From assembly GCA_028875575.1 (NCBI GenBank), contig JAPPDF010000035.1, positions 1 through 64,000 on the forward strand: a DNA stretch of 64,000 nucleotides, read 5' to 3'. Source of the stretch: Acidobacteriota bacterium. GTDB lineage: Bacteria; Acidobacteriota; Terriglobia; Versatilivoradales; Versatilivoraceae. Below, piece by piece: positions 17,957 to 26,792 of this stretch; the stretch's first letter is position 1, and each line of letters starts with the position of its first letter. The notes beneath the pieces are model-generated. The model was not told the DNA's origin, did no database searches, and was given only the letters and a program-made list of their open reading frames with translations. A program made the translations under genes and the position numbers.

Positions 17957-19648
17957 ATGACCCTGCTGGACTGGTTCATCGTGGTTGCCGCCAACGGCGC
18001 CATCGTCGGCTACGGGCTGCGGCTCTCCCGTCGCACCCGGCGTTCCTCCGACTGGCTGCTGGCCGCCAAGAGCCTGCCCTGGTGGATGGTGGGGCTGTCG
18101 ATGTTCGCCACCGCCGTGGACAGCGGGGATTACGTGGCCGTGGTCGGCGGCGCCTATACCTTCGGGCTCTCCAACCTGGCGACCTGGTGGCTGGGGCTGC
18201 CCATCGGCTGGATGGTGGCGGCCTACTTCGTATTCCTGCCGCTCTACCGCGGCGGCATGTTCACCAATGCCGAGTACCTGGAATACCGCTTCGGTCCGGG
18301 TGCCCGCCTGTTGAGCGCCTTCATTCAGATCCAGAACCGCACCAACGTCCTGGGCAATATCGCCTTCTCGCTCTATCTTACCTTCTCGATCCTGACCCAA
18401 TGGGGGAGCTCCGCCTGGTGGCTGGTCGCTGCCATCGCCATGGCGGCCGCCCTCTACACGGCCACCGGCGGACTCCGATCGGTCGCCGCCACCGACGCGC
18501 TGCAGTCCATCGTGATGCTGATGGCATCGGTCATCCTGTGGTGGGCTCTGTGGAGCGCGGTCGGGGGGTGGTCGGGCCTGGAGAGCCGATTCCAGCAGAT
18601 CGATCCCCAACTGGCGGAATCCATGCTGCACATCGGCCGGGACCAGCCGGGGGTGCCGGCCCCCCTGATCATCTTCGGCTGGGTCATCGTCCTGATAGCT
18701 TATTGCCTGGTGAACCACTCCCAGTCCATGCGTCTGCTGGCGGCCCGTTCGGAGTGGGACCTCAAGACCGCCGCCCTGACCGCCAGCGTGGTGACCGTGG
18801 GAGTGATGTGGTTCAACATCACCCTGGGAATTCTGGGGAGAGCGGTCATGCCGGAGCTTCCGGCCCCCGACCAGATCTACCCGCTCCTGGTGCAGGAGTA
18901 CCTGACCCCCGGACTGGTGGGGCTGGTGGTGGCGGGGGTGCTGGCGGGAGGGATTTCCACCTACGACTCCATCGGCTCCTCGCTGGCGGCCGTCTTCACC
19001 CGAGACGTCTACGCCCGGTTTTTGGTGAAGGGACGAAACGACGCCCACTACCTCTGGGTTTCCCGCTGGGCGACACCCTTCATCATCGCCGCCTCTTTCC
19101 TCTACATTCCCTTTCTGCAGGACGGCATGGTCCGATTCTATCTGCGCATCACCAGCGTGACCGTGATGCCCCTGTTCACCATGTACGTCATGGGAACCCT
19201 GACTCCGGTCCATCGCCGCGCCGGGTTGGCGGGCCTGTTGGCCGGGATCGGCTACGGCCTCAGCGCCCTGCTGGGAGAAGCCCTGCAATGGCCCCTGCCC
19301 CTGTGGTGGACCAATACCTGGTGGGCCTATCTCTGGAGCCCGCTGGTTACCGCCGGAACCATGGTGGGGCTCAGTTGGCGATGGGGATGGATGTCGGGCC
19401 GGGAGCTGCGGGGGCTCACCGTCCGCTTTGGCCATCGGGATCCCTCCGAGCGCCGGGACTGGGTCCCTGAACCCCTGGCAGCAACCCGGGGAAGCTGGCT
19501 GGAGCAATCGCGCCAGGAGCTTTCCTCTGCGCCCGAGTACCCCTTCGACGTCCCGCCCGGCGGATTGCCCTGGTACGGTCAACCCTCGACCTGGAACGGT
19601 CTGTTTCTGGCGCTGGTGGCCTACCTGGTCCTGGTGGTGCTCTGGTGA
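17957..19648 (+). CDS. SSS-family sodium:solute symporter 2
   Basis: The 563-residue membrane protein has about 13 segments. SSDWLLAAKSLPWW is the entry motif, YTATGGLRSVAATDALQ is the conserved loop, and GGISTYDSIGSSLAAVFTRDVYARF occupies the position of the sodium-site helix. The C-terminus has an extra soluble portion of about 60 residues and a final helix. It is unlike symporter 1 in detail (NAEYLEYRFGPGAR). It lies 98 bp after the M20 hydrolase and may import that enzyme's substrate. Confidence 0.85.
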   Translation: MTLLDWFIVVAANGAIVGYGLRLSRRTRRSSDWLLAAKSLPWWMVGLSMFATAVDSGDYVAVVGGAYTFGLSNLATWWLGLPIGWMVAAYFVFLPLYRGGMFTNAEYLEYRFGPGARLLSAFIQIQNRTNVLGNIAFSLYLTFSILTQWGSSAWWLVAAIAMAAALYTATGGLRSVAATDALQSIVMLMASVILWWALWSAVGGWSGLESRFQQIDPQLAESMLHIGRDQPGVPAPLIIFGWVIVLIAYCLVNHSQSMRLLAARSEWDLKTAALTASVVTVGVMWFNITLGILGRAVMPELPAPDQIYPLLVQEYLTPGLVGLVVAGVLAGGISTYDSIGSSLAAVFTRDVYARFLVKGRNDAHYLWVSRWATPFIIAASFLYIPFLQDGMVRFYLRITSVTVMPLFTMYVMGTLTPVHRRAGLAGLLAGIGYGLSALLGEALQWPLPLWWTNTWWAYLWSPLVTAGTMVGLSWRWGWMSGRELRGLTVRFGHRDPSERRDWVPEPLAATRGSWLEQSRQELSSAPEYPFDVPPGGLPWYGQPSTWNGLFLALVAYLVLVVLW

Positions 19649-19686
19649 TGGCGTCGGGAGTGGAGAGCTGCGACGGCTAGGTCGGC

Positions 19687-19715
19687 AAAAAAAGGCCCGG
19701 CAGATCGCCGGGCCC
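19687..19715 (-). terminator. Rho-independent terminator of the HhH gene
   Basis: On the minus strand a stem GGCCCGGC / GCCGGGCC is followed by seven T residues. It lies 31 bp beyond the stop of the ComEA-like gene, as expected. Confidence 0.8.
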
Positions 19716-19745
19716 AAGGGCAGAAAGTAATACAGAGGTGCGGCC

Positions 19746-20081
19746 TCATTGGCTCGCTTTGGCTTCGCAGACCACGTGAGACTTGAGCCGCTCGAACTTC
19801 TTGTCACCGATGCCCTTCACCCGCTTCAGCCCCTGAATCGACTTGAAGGGCCGGGCCTCGATGATCCGCTTGGCCATTCGGGGCCCGATCCCGGGCAGCG
19901 AGGACAGTTGCTTTTCGGTGGCCGTGTTGATGTCGACGGCCTTGGAAGGCATTTTCCCGGCCCCATTCTTCTGAGGCGTGTTGGCTTGACTCTTGATCGG
20001 CTCCGCCTGAGTCGGGCCGGCGCTGCTCGCCAGAGCGAGCAGCAAGGTCAAACAGACGATCGTCAAAGTGTGCTTTCTCAT
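19746..20081 (-). CDS. ComEA-like helix-hairpin-helix protein
   Basis: The start at 20081 gives a signal peptide (MRKHTLTIVCLTLLLALASS) behind GGGGGAT; the longer frame to 20177 is not needed. The 111-residue product has an HhH motif pair, VDINTATEKQLSSLPGIGP and LKRVKGIGDKKFERLK, of the kind that binds DNA non-specifically in ComEA. It could bind DNA at the cell surface. No comEC or other competence gene is in the window. Confidence 0.75.
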   Translation of the reverse strand: MRKHTLTIVCLTLLLALASSAGPTQAEPIKSQANTPQKNGAGKMPSKAVDINTATEKQLSSLPGIGPRMAKRIIEARPFKSIQGLKRVKGIGDKKFERLKSHVVCEAKASQ

Positions 20082-20343
20082 GCAGATCCCCCTTTTGCTT
20101 CGGTTGGCAGGGAAGCATCGGCCCGCGGACGCACTCGGGCGCAAACCGGACAAGCGGCCCTGAAGCGCAGGTCGCAAAGGCGTACCTCACTGCCGAGTGA
20201 TGGAAGGTGTATGGTTTTTGAGGGAGGAGCGCTAGGCTATATCCGGCCTTTGGGGATGTCAACGAAAAAGGCCGCGGGAAGGGGGAAGGTCCGGCCGCTT
20301 CCCCTTTCTGTTTTTCGTTCCACCTGACCGGTTGAGTTAACCC

Positions 20344-21864
20344 ATGGCCCCTATTGACTGGATCGTGGTCGCAGCCTACCTGGCAGTGGTCGCCTGGCTG
20401 GGAACCCGCCTGGCCCGACGGCAGACCGACACCGAGGCCTACTTCATCGGCGGGCGGTCCATCCCCTGGTGGGCCGTCGGCTGCTCCTTCTTTGGAACCT
20501 CCATCAGCACTGCGACCTTCATTGCCCTACCGGGACAGGCCTACGGCGGTGACTGGCGACCCCATCTCGGCAACATGATGTTTCCGCTGGCCGCCATCTT
20601 CATTGCCCTGGTGGTGATCCCCTTCTACCGGCAGCGCGTCCGCATGAGCGCCTACGAGTTCCTGGAGGAGCGCTTCGGCTACGGCGCCCGCTGCTACACC
20701 TCCTGCTTCTACCTGATCAGCCGTCTGTTCCGCTCCGGACTGGTCCTGTTCCTGATGGCAAAGGCCATCAGCGCCATGACCGGATGGAGCCCCTTCACCA
20801 TCGTGCTGGTCAGCGGCGTGATCGCCCTGGTCTACACCATACTGGGGGGTCTGGAGGCCGTGATCTGGACCGACGTGATCCAGTCGGTGACCCTGTTCGG
20901 CGGGGGACTCTTCTGTCTGGCCATGCTGTGGTTCGGAGAGGACGGAAGCTCCCAGCTTCTGAGTGTTGCCAATGAATCGGACAAGTTCAGGATGGTGGAC
21001 TGGTCGCTGGATCTGAGCGAAATGACCGTGCTGGTCACCGTCGCCTACGGCGTCTTCGGCTTCCTCAGCAACTACACCGTCCAGCAAGATGCCGCCCAGC
21101 GGTACCTGGCTTCGCCTTCGACTCGCGAAGCCCAGAAAGCCATCTGGTTCGGAGCCATCGGTTGCGTGGTGACCTGGAACCTCTTCATGTTGATCGGCAG
21201 CTTACTTTTTTCCTATTACAGCTTGCACCCCGCCGAGCTGCCGGCCCACATCGCGGCCAGCGAGACCGAGGTGTTCCCCTGGTTCGTGGTGACCCACATT
21301 CCGGCGGGGATGACCGGGGTCATCCTGGCCGGCATGTGCGCCGCGGCCATGTCCAGCCTGGACACCATGATCAACAGCATGGCCATGGTCACGGTGCGGG
21401 ACTTCTACCTCCACTTCCGGCCCAAGGCCAGCGACCGCTCCCAGTTGATCCTGGGCAGGGCCGCCTCGGCCTTTTGGGGGCTGCTCGGCCTGGGGGTGGG
21501 ACTGGTGCTGCTGCTGGGCGTGGAGCAGGCGCTGCAGTTCAGCTTTACCGTCTTCTCGATTCTGGGCGGGGGTTTGTTCGGGATGTTCCTGCTGGCCTTC
21601 TTCGTGAAGCGGGCCCATGCCCTGGGGGTGTATGTCGGCCTGGCCTGCGGCGTGTTGATCTCGGCCTGGACCCTGATCGACCAGGCCCTTGCCTGGGCTG
21701 GCGCCGAGCTGGGAATGGCCTGGGCGGCCCAGCTCGCCGAGACCCTGCGCTACCCCTTCCATCCCTGGCTGACCCTCTTCCTGGCCAACCTGGTCTCCTT
21801 TACCGTCGGCTGGGCCGCCAGTCTGATCCTCCCGGACATCCGCAAGCCCCGGGATTCCAGATGA
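20344..21864 (+). CDS. SSS-family sodium:solute symporter 3
   Basis: The 506-residue membrane protein belongs to the same family as symporters 1 and 2: TEAYFIGGRSIPWWAVG, YTILGGLEAVIWTDVIQSV, and the sodium-site helix AAMSSLDTMINSMAMVTVRDFY. The sequence most resembles the symporter-1 branch. The region 20082-20343 upstream is shared with the divergently transcribed HhH gene. Downstream it converges on a flavoprotein gene with 9 bp between them. The substrate is unknown. Confidence 0.87.
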   Translation: MAPIDWIVVAAYLAVVAWLGTRLARRQTDTEAYFIGGRSIPWWAVGCSFFGTSISTATFIALPGQAYGGDWRPHLGNMMFPLAAIFIALVVIPFYRQRVRMSAYEFLEERFGYGARCYTSCFYLISRLFRSGLVLFLMAKAISAMTGWSPFTIVLVSGVIALVYTILGGLEAVIWTDVIQSVTLFGGGLFCLAMLWFGEDGSSQLLSVANESDKFRMVDWSLDLSEMTVLVTVAYGVFGFLSNYTVQQDAAQRYLASPSTREAQKAIWFGAIGCVVTWNLFMLIGSLLFSYYSLHPAELPAHIAASETEVFPWFVVTHIPAGMTGVILAGMCAAAMSSLDTMINSMAMVTVRDFYLHFRPKASDRSQLILGRAASAFWGLLGLGVGLVLLLGVEQALQFSFTVFSILGGGLFGMFLLAFFVKRAHALGVYVGLACGVLISAWTLIDQALAWAGAELGMAWAAQLAETLRYPFHPWLTLFLANLVSFTVGWAASLILPDIRKPRDSR

Positions 21865-21873
21865 GACACCCGC

Positions 21874-23232
21874 TCAGATCCGCCTGAATCGCCAGCCGTA
21901 CAGGGTTTGACCGTAGAAATTGAACCACTTCCTGGCTTCGGGATCTTCGAAGGGATAACCGGCGCCCATCTGTCTGGCTGCGGCAAGACCTGTCACGAAG
22001 CAGGTTTCCTGGCTGTTGATCAGCGTGTGGGCCCCGCAGTGCCAGGATCTCCGCTTCCCTTGAATGAACCGGAACAAGAACACCAGCAGGGCAATATGCC
22101 GGACATCGTGAACGATGTGCTGAAACCACCGCTTCCGAATGATTTTCCCTTCATCCACCGGCTTGAGGGGATTGTAGGTCACCAGGCAGGGCTTGTCCGA
22201 GTTGTGAGCCCAGGGCTGCTGGTTGTGCATGATGTAGGTGATTTCGTAGTTGTCGGGCCTGGCTCCGTATTGCTCGATGTGGTTGCTTCGGGTTTCCAGC
22301 GGCCGGGCCTCGTTCTCGGGCAGAACCGACGCATCCGAGTGAACGATCGTATGGTTATGAAGCTCGCTTTCGTAACGTATGGTCGAAAGGAGGAAGGTTT
22401 CGAACCGGGTCGGCTTATCCAGCATCATCAGGGTTTGATTGGCATTGCAGGCAAATACCACTTCATCGAAGGTTGTGGTGCGGCCTTGCGCATCCTCCAC
22501 CTTTACCCCCGTCTCCCCTCGATACACTTTTCGCACCGGGCAGTTCAGCAGAATCTTCTCCCTGAAATCGGCTGACATGGCCTCATAGATGCGCCGGGTG
22601 CCCTGATCCCAGGTCTTCATGGGGGTGGCGCGCTCGATATCGAAAAACTCCAGGTAGTAGGAGAACAGCGCTGCCGGCATGTCGAACACGTTGGTTGCCA
22701 TCAGGAAATTCACGAACATGGGTTTCAGGATCTTGTACCGGAAGTCCCCGGAAAATCTTCCCCAGTTGAGGACGGTCCCCATGCTCACGTAGTTGAAGGG
22801 ATTGAGCATGGCCAGAAGGGTGGACCTGGAGCGATTCAGCCAATTGAAGGTCTTCAGAAATGCAAGCACCTTTTGAAACTTGACGATCTCCGGCTGCAGC
22901 TTCCGCCGAATGGTCGTGTCCAGATCGTGGGCGTAGATCTCATCCTGATACTTCACGCTGTAGCTGAACCTGGTGTCGATGAGTTGGATCCGGTGCTGTT
23001 TCATGAATTGAACGATGTGGTGATACACCCTGGGGATGCAGGCAGTCACCGAAATGTCGAAGGGGATGGAAGTCCCATCCGCCTGAGGCATGTCGACCGT
23101 AACCGCATTGCCGCCGATGCGGTCGTTGGCTTCGTAGAGCCGAAAGTCGAATCGGTCCGGATGCCTGTTCAGCGCCCAGGCGACCCCCAGGCCGGAGATC
23201 CCGGCGCCGATGATGGCTATTCTCTTGGGCAT
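21874..23232 (-). CDS. FAD-dependent amine-oxidase-fold oxidoreductase
   Basis: The 452-residue protein has the dinucleotide motif IAIIGAGISGLGVAWALNR at its start, a second FAD segment YEANDRIGGNAVTVD, and the C-terminal GLAAARQMGAGYPFEDPEARKWF. This is the arrangement of flavin amine-oxidase/protoporphyrinogen-oxidase-fold proteins. Similar proteins often accompany cyclopropane-fatty-acid or lipid-modification genes, but none is adjacent. It has no signal peptide. The substrate is unknown. Confidence 0.75.
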   Translation of the reverse strand: MPKRIAIIGAGISGLGVAWALNRHPDRFDFRLYEANDRIGGNAVTVDMPQADGTSIPFDISVTACIPRVYHHIVQFMKQHRIQLIDTRFSYSVKYQDEIYAHDLDTTIRRKLQPEIVKFQKVLAFLKTFNWLNRSRSTLLAMLNPFNYVSMGTVLNWGRFSGDFRYKILKPMFVNFLMATNVFDMPAALFSYYLEFFDIERATPMKTWDQGTRRIYEAMSADFREKILLNCPVRKVYRGETGVKVEDAQGRTTTFDEVVFACNANQTLMMLDKPTRFETFLLSTIRYESELHNHTIVHSDASVLPENEARPLETRSNHIEQYGARPDNYEITYIMHNQQPWAHNSDKPCLVTYNPLKPVDEGKIIRKRWFQHIVHDVRHIALLVFLFRFIQGKRRSWHCGAHTLINSQETCFVTGLAAARQMGAGYPFEDPEARKWFNFYGQTLYGWRFRRI

Positions 23233-23318
23233 GGAGCATTCCAGGGGCTGGCGCCCAGGTGGCTATCGCTCGAAAATTTCTTGATGACCAAACCGCAGGT
23301 GCATACCGTGACGGACCC

Positions 23319-24629
23319 TCAAGGCTTCACCAGGGAGCCGTCCACTGCCCGGACCGTGGTCCAATCGGCGTTGCGGTGGTCGTCCGCCAGGGGGTAGCGG
23401 CCGGCCATGGCCTCGTCGATGTCGATGCCCAGGCCCGGACCGTCGCTGCCGTAGAGGTAGCCGCCGCGAATGCGGGCCGTCCCCGGCATCAGCTCGTGAA
23501 CTTCTTCCGGAAAGACATTGTCCTCCTGGATGCCGAAGCTGGGGATGGTCAAGTCCACGTGGTAGGCCGCCAACTGATTCACCGGATCGTTCTCGCCGCC
23601 TTCCTGCCAGGCCGTCCGGACCCCAAACTGCTCGCACAGAGCTGCAATCTTCCTGGCCTGGGTGATCCCTCCAATGGCGCAGACCCGACAACGGATGAAG
23701 TCGATCAGGCGCTCGGAAATCAGGGGCCGCCATTCATGGGGGTGAGTGAACAACTCCCCCATGGCCATGGGGGTGGAGGTGAGAGCCCGGATTTGCCGAA
23801 AGTAATCGATCTGCTCGGGCGGGAGAATGTCTTCCACAAAGAACATGCGAATGGGCTGCATGCGCCTGGCGAACTCCAGGGCCAGCGTCGGCGTCAGGTG
23901 TTCGTGGACGTCGTGGAGAAGCTTGACCTGCCAGCCCAGCTTTTCCCTCACCTGCTCAAACATTTTGGGGACCGTCTCCAGGTAGCGTTCCTCGTCGAAG
24001 GCCGGACCCCGGAAACCGCTCTCGGGTCGGCTCCCCTCTCCCGGCGGCACGAAGCCGCCTCCACCGTAGCCGCCTCCCATCTGAACACGAATGTGCCGAA
24101 AACCCTGCTCCATGTACGACTGCACACCTTCCACGCAGGCTTCGGGGGTCTCGCCGCTGGCGTGGGCGTAGAGAGGCACCGCGTCCCGGACTTTTCCGCC
24201 CAGAAGCTGATAGAGCGGCATGTTGGCCCGCTTGCCCTTGATGTCCCAGAGGGCCATATCCAGAGCCGCCTGGGCAACGTTGGTGACGCTTCCGTTGCGC
24301 CAGTAGGAACGGACATGGGTCCACTGCCACAGGTCCTCGATGCGCTCGGGATCCTTGCCAACCCAGAAGGGACCCAGGTGTTTTTCGATGGCGGCCTTGA
24401 CGGCCCAGGAAAGGTAGGCGTTGTTGGCCGACCCCAGCCCGTAGAGTCCGGGCTCGCTGGTGATGACCTTGACGAAAACCCAGGAATAGTGGGGCCGCGG
24501 GCTGGTGGCGATGACCTTGACCTCCCGGATCTTCAGCGGAGGCAATCCGCGGGTGGCCTGGGCGTAGGGCTCGCCGGCCCACCAGGGGTTCACCAGGGCC
24601 GTCTTGAGAATCTCCCTGCGGTTGAGCAT
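23319..24629 (-). CDS. enolase-superfamily dehydratase (mannonate-dehydratase-like) with Tat-like N-terminus
   Basis: The 436-residue protein has the two-domain enolase-superfamily build. The barrel shows metal and base positions typical of the D-mannonate-dehydratase-like branch: KLLHDVHEHLTP near residue 212, FFVEDILPPEQIDYFR near 236, MGELFTHPHEW near 260, and the C-terminal SFGIQEDNVFPEE. These enzymes dehydrate sugar acids to 2-keto-3-deoxy acids. Odd is the N-terminus MLNRREILKTALVNPWWAGEP, which has a twin-arginine-like RREILK although the hydrophobic stretch after it is short. The start at 24629 has AAGGAGGCAAGC upstream. Confidence 0.78.
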   Translation of the reverse strand: MLNRREILKTALVNPWWAGEPYAQATRGLPPLKIREVKVIATSPRPHYSWVFVKVITSEPGLYGLGSANNAYLSWAVKAAIEKHLGPFWVGKDPERIEDLWQWTHVRSYWRNGSVTNVAQAALDMALWDIKGKRANMPLYQLLGGKVRDAVPLYAHASGETPEACVEGVQSYMEQGFRHIRVQMGGGYGGGGFVPPGEGSRPESGFRGPAFDEERYLETVPKMFEQVREKLGWQVKLLHDVHEHLTPTLALEFARRMQPIRMFFVEDILPPEQIDYFRQIRALTSTPMAMGELFTHPHEWRPLISERLIDFIRCRVCAIGGITQARKIAALCEQFGVRTAWQEGGENDPVNQLAAYHVDLTIPSFGIQEDNVFPEEVHELMPGTARIRGGYLYGSDGPGLGIDIDEAMAGRYPLADDHRNADWTTVRAVDGSLVKP

Positions 24630-24669
24630 GACGCTTGCCTCCTTGAGGAGAGTCCGGGCGTGTTTGAGA

Positions 24670-25230
24670 CTACGGCTTCCCCAGCACCCTTTCCATCAGG
24701 GCCCGAACCCGCCGCAGCCACACTTCCCCATGCCCATTCAAGCTCTGCACCGACCGCCTCCCCTTGGGATCGATGAGCCAGTTCTGCGGAACCTCGCTGA
24801 CGGGATGAATCTTCTCGGCCAACTGGAAGGAGCGGATCACCGGAAAGGTGTAACCGCCGGCTTGCATGTATCCCGGGACCAGTCTTGGGTCCTCGTCCAG
24901 GTTGAGAGTCAGCACCTGCAACCCGGGGACGTTCTCGAAAGCCTCGTGGAGCCTCTGCACGTAGGGGAGCTCCACCCGGCAGGGAGCGCACCAGGTGGCC
25001 CAGACGTTGATCAGGGTCACCCTTCCCTTCAGGTCAGACAGCGTCCAGGTCCTTCCCTTCAGGTCCTTCAGCTCGAACTCGGGCAGCGGTCGCTCGAACC
25101 TCAGCCTTTTCGAGCGATCGGGCCTTCGGTTCTCGGCAGTACCGGAGAGACTGACCGCGGGGAGCAGCAACAGCACCAAGGCTGCCACCGTCAGAAAGCG
25201 GAGGATGGGGTGAGATAGCTGGAATGTCAT
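24670..25230 (-). CDS. TlpA-like membrane-anchored thioredoxin
   Basis: The ATG at 25230 yields 186 residues with an uncleaved or cleaved N-terminal hydrophobic segment (FLTVAALVLLLLPAVSLSG). The thioredoxin fold follows: FELKDLKGRTWTLSDLKG, then the redox motif WCAPC and a cis-Pro segment SEVPQNWLID. TlpA/ResA proteins reduce extracytoplasmic disulphides, including apocytochrome haem sites, which would suit the cytochromes in this window. It is 40 bp upstream of the enolase-superfamily gene on the same strand. Confidence 0.82.
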   Translation of the reverse strand: MTFQLSHPILRFLTVAALVLLLLPAVSLSGTAENRRPDRSKRLRFERPLPEFELKDLKGRTWTLSDLKGRVTLINVWATWCAPCRVELPYVQRLHEAFENVPGLQVLTLNLDEDPRLVPGYMQAGGYTFPVIRSFQLAEKIHPVSEVPQNWLIDPKGRRSVQSLNGHGEVWLRRVRALMERVLGKP

Positions 25231-25537
25231 GATCGCAGTCGACTTGGCACCAGGATGGAAAGGTGTCTCACCTCGGAAACGGCCACCAAAAAACTCTAGC
25301 ATAAGGCTTCAGGTATGGTTGTTCCAGCCAGAAATCGTCAGGAGGCCGGCGAGCGGAGGTGGCCTCATTCAACCCTTCTGCCTGCTCTGCGCAGAGATTC
25401 GCCAACACCGAAATCGGCTCAAAAAGGTGGGGCCCCCTCTCAGAAACTATGCGACAGACAGGCCGGGTGATACTCTCCCATAAGGAACAATCCTGTTATC
25501 GCTGAACGACCGAATCATCGATCGAGAGACAGTTGAG
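25231..25537. other. intergenic region with no gene
   Basis: This 307-bp stretch lies between the divergent TlpA-like and ArfB genes. No repeat, RNA gene or open frame with family features is seen. It presumably holds both promoters. Confidence 0.5.
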
Positions 25538-25978
25538 ATGGCATCGAAGCTGCGAGACCTGCGGATTTCACCGAGGCGTCTGCTGCCTGCCGGACTGCTG
25601 AGTACGACATTCTCCCGCTCGGGAGGGCCGGGAGGCCAGCACGTCAACAAGGTGGAGACCAGGGTGGACCTTCGGTTGGACCTTGAAGGCGCCGCCGAAG
25701 TAATCGGCAATCCCTCGGTGGAACGCATCCGAACCAAGCTGGCGACTCGGCTCGACCGGCAGGGCAATCTGCGGGTCGTCAGCGGCAAGCATCGCCTCCA
25801 GGGTCAAAACCTGGAAGCAGCCCTGGACAGGATGGAGACCCTGATCCGGGAGGCTCTGGCCCGGCCCCGCAAGCGCCTCCCCACCGAACCCACCGGAGGG
25901 AGCCGCGAGCGCCGCCTTGCCGACAAGAAGCGCAGGGGGCGGCTGAAGAAGGACCGCACCACGCCGCCTGAGGAGTAG
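25538..25978 (+). CDS. arfB: peptidyl-tRNA hydrolase ArfB (YaeJ)
   Basis: The 146-residue protein has the class I release-factor GGQ motif in FSRSGGPGGQHVNKVETRVDL near residue 33 and the basic C-terminal tail (RERRLADKKRRGRLKKDR) that enters the empty mRNA channel. ArfB hydrolyses peptidyl-tRNA on ribosomes stalled at the end of truncated mRNAs. Length matches the family. The gene is single and converges with the aldolase gene. Confidence 0.88.
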   Translation: MASKLRDLRISPRRLLPAGLLSTTFSRSGGPGGQHVNKVETRVDLRLDLEGAAEVIGNPSVERIRTKLATRLDRQGNLRVVSGKHRLQGQNLEAALDRMETLIREALARPRKRLPTEPTGGSRERRLADKKRRGRLKKDRTTPPEE

Positions 25979-25991
25979 GCTAACCTCCCTC

Positions 25992-26792
25992 TCACTCCCA
26001 TGCACCCTCAAGCTCGTCCGGTTTCTTCCCCCGATGGATGATGTCCGCCAAGGCGCGGGTGGTTCGGGCCGGGTCGGAACTCTGCCAGACGTTTCGCCCC
26101 AGAGCCACCCCGGCGGCTCCGCAATCCATGGCCGCCCTGACCATCTCCAGCATGTCAAGGGTGGTCCCCTTCCTGGGTCCCCCCGCCACCACCACCGGTA
26201 CCGGGCAGGTGGCCACCAGCTTCTCGAAAGTCCGCGGGTCTCCCGTATAGGAGGTCTTGACGATGTCGGCGCCCAACTCGGCCCCGGCGCGAGCCGCCAG
26301 CAACTCGGCCTCGGCGCCACGCTGCTTCAGCAGCTCCTCGGTCGGGTACATCATGGCCAGCAGGGGGAGGCTCCAGCGTTGGCACTCCTCGGTCACCCGG
26401 CGGAAGTTGTCGAGCATGTGCCTCTCGTGGGGCGAGCCCACCATGACCTGAACCGAAATGGCGTCGGCGGCCTGCTTCAGGGCGTACTCGACGCTGCTGA
26501 TCAGGGTGAGGTCGTTTTCGCCGGTGATGATATTGCTCAGATTGAAGACCGAGCCGCAGCGGTTCGCGTACTTGGGGTAGAGGTTCCCCGCCATTCCCGC
26601 GTTGAAGATGACGGCGTCGGCCCCCCCGGCCACCACTCGCCGCACCGTTTCACGGGGGTCCTCGATACCCGCCATGGGGCCCAGGATGACGCCATGGTCC
26701 AGAGGGATCATCACTGTTTTGCCGGTACCGGGATTGACAATGCGATCGTAGCGGACCTTCTTGCCGACGTCGACGGTTCGTTCCTTGCTCAT
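25992..26792 (-). CDS. class I aldolase of the DeoC/FbaB-LsrF family
   Basis: The 266-residue protein starts at ATG 26792 with AAGGGAG upstream. Landmarks are VMIPLDHGVILGP near residue 28, the Schiff-base lysine in GADIVKTSYTGD near 190 and VVVAGGPRKG near 207. This family includes archaeal-type class I fructose-bisphosphate aldolase, LsrF and the AroA-prime aldolase. Its ATG overlaps the TGA of the PfkB kinase as ATGA, so the two are translationally coupled. A kinase-then-aldolase route for a phosphorylated sugar is the natural reading. Confidence 0.8.
   Translation of the reverse strand: MSKERTVDVGKKVRYDRIVNPGTGKTVMIPLDHGVILGPMAGIEDPRETVRRVVAGGADAVIFNAGMAGNLYPKYANRCGSVFNLSNIITGENDLTLISSVEYALKQAADAISVQVMVGSPHERHMLDNFRRVTEECQRWSLPLLAMMYPTEELLKQRGAEAELLAARAGAELGADIVKTSYTGDPRTFEKLVATCPVPVVVAGGPRKGTTLDMLEMVRAAMDCGAAGVALGRNVWQSSDPARTTRALADIIHRGKKPDELEGAWE

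Noticed and set aside
17855-19807. 650-codon minus-strand open frame opposite symporter 2
   Set aside because: Same low-complexity composition; the plus-strand protein has clear SSS motifs and membrane segments.
24670-25302. Longer start for the TlpA-like protein at 25302
   Set aside because: The ATG at 25230 places the hydrophobic anchor near the N-terminus as usual for the family.
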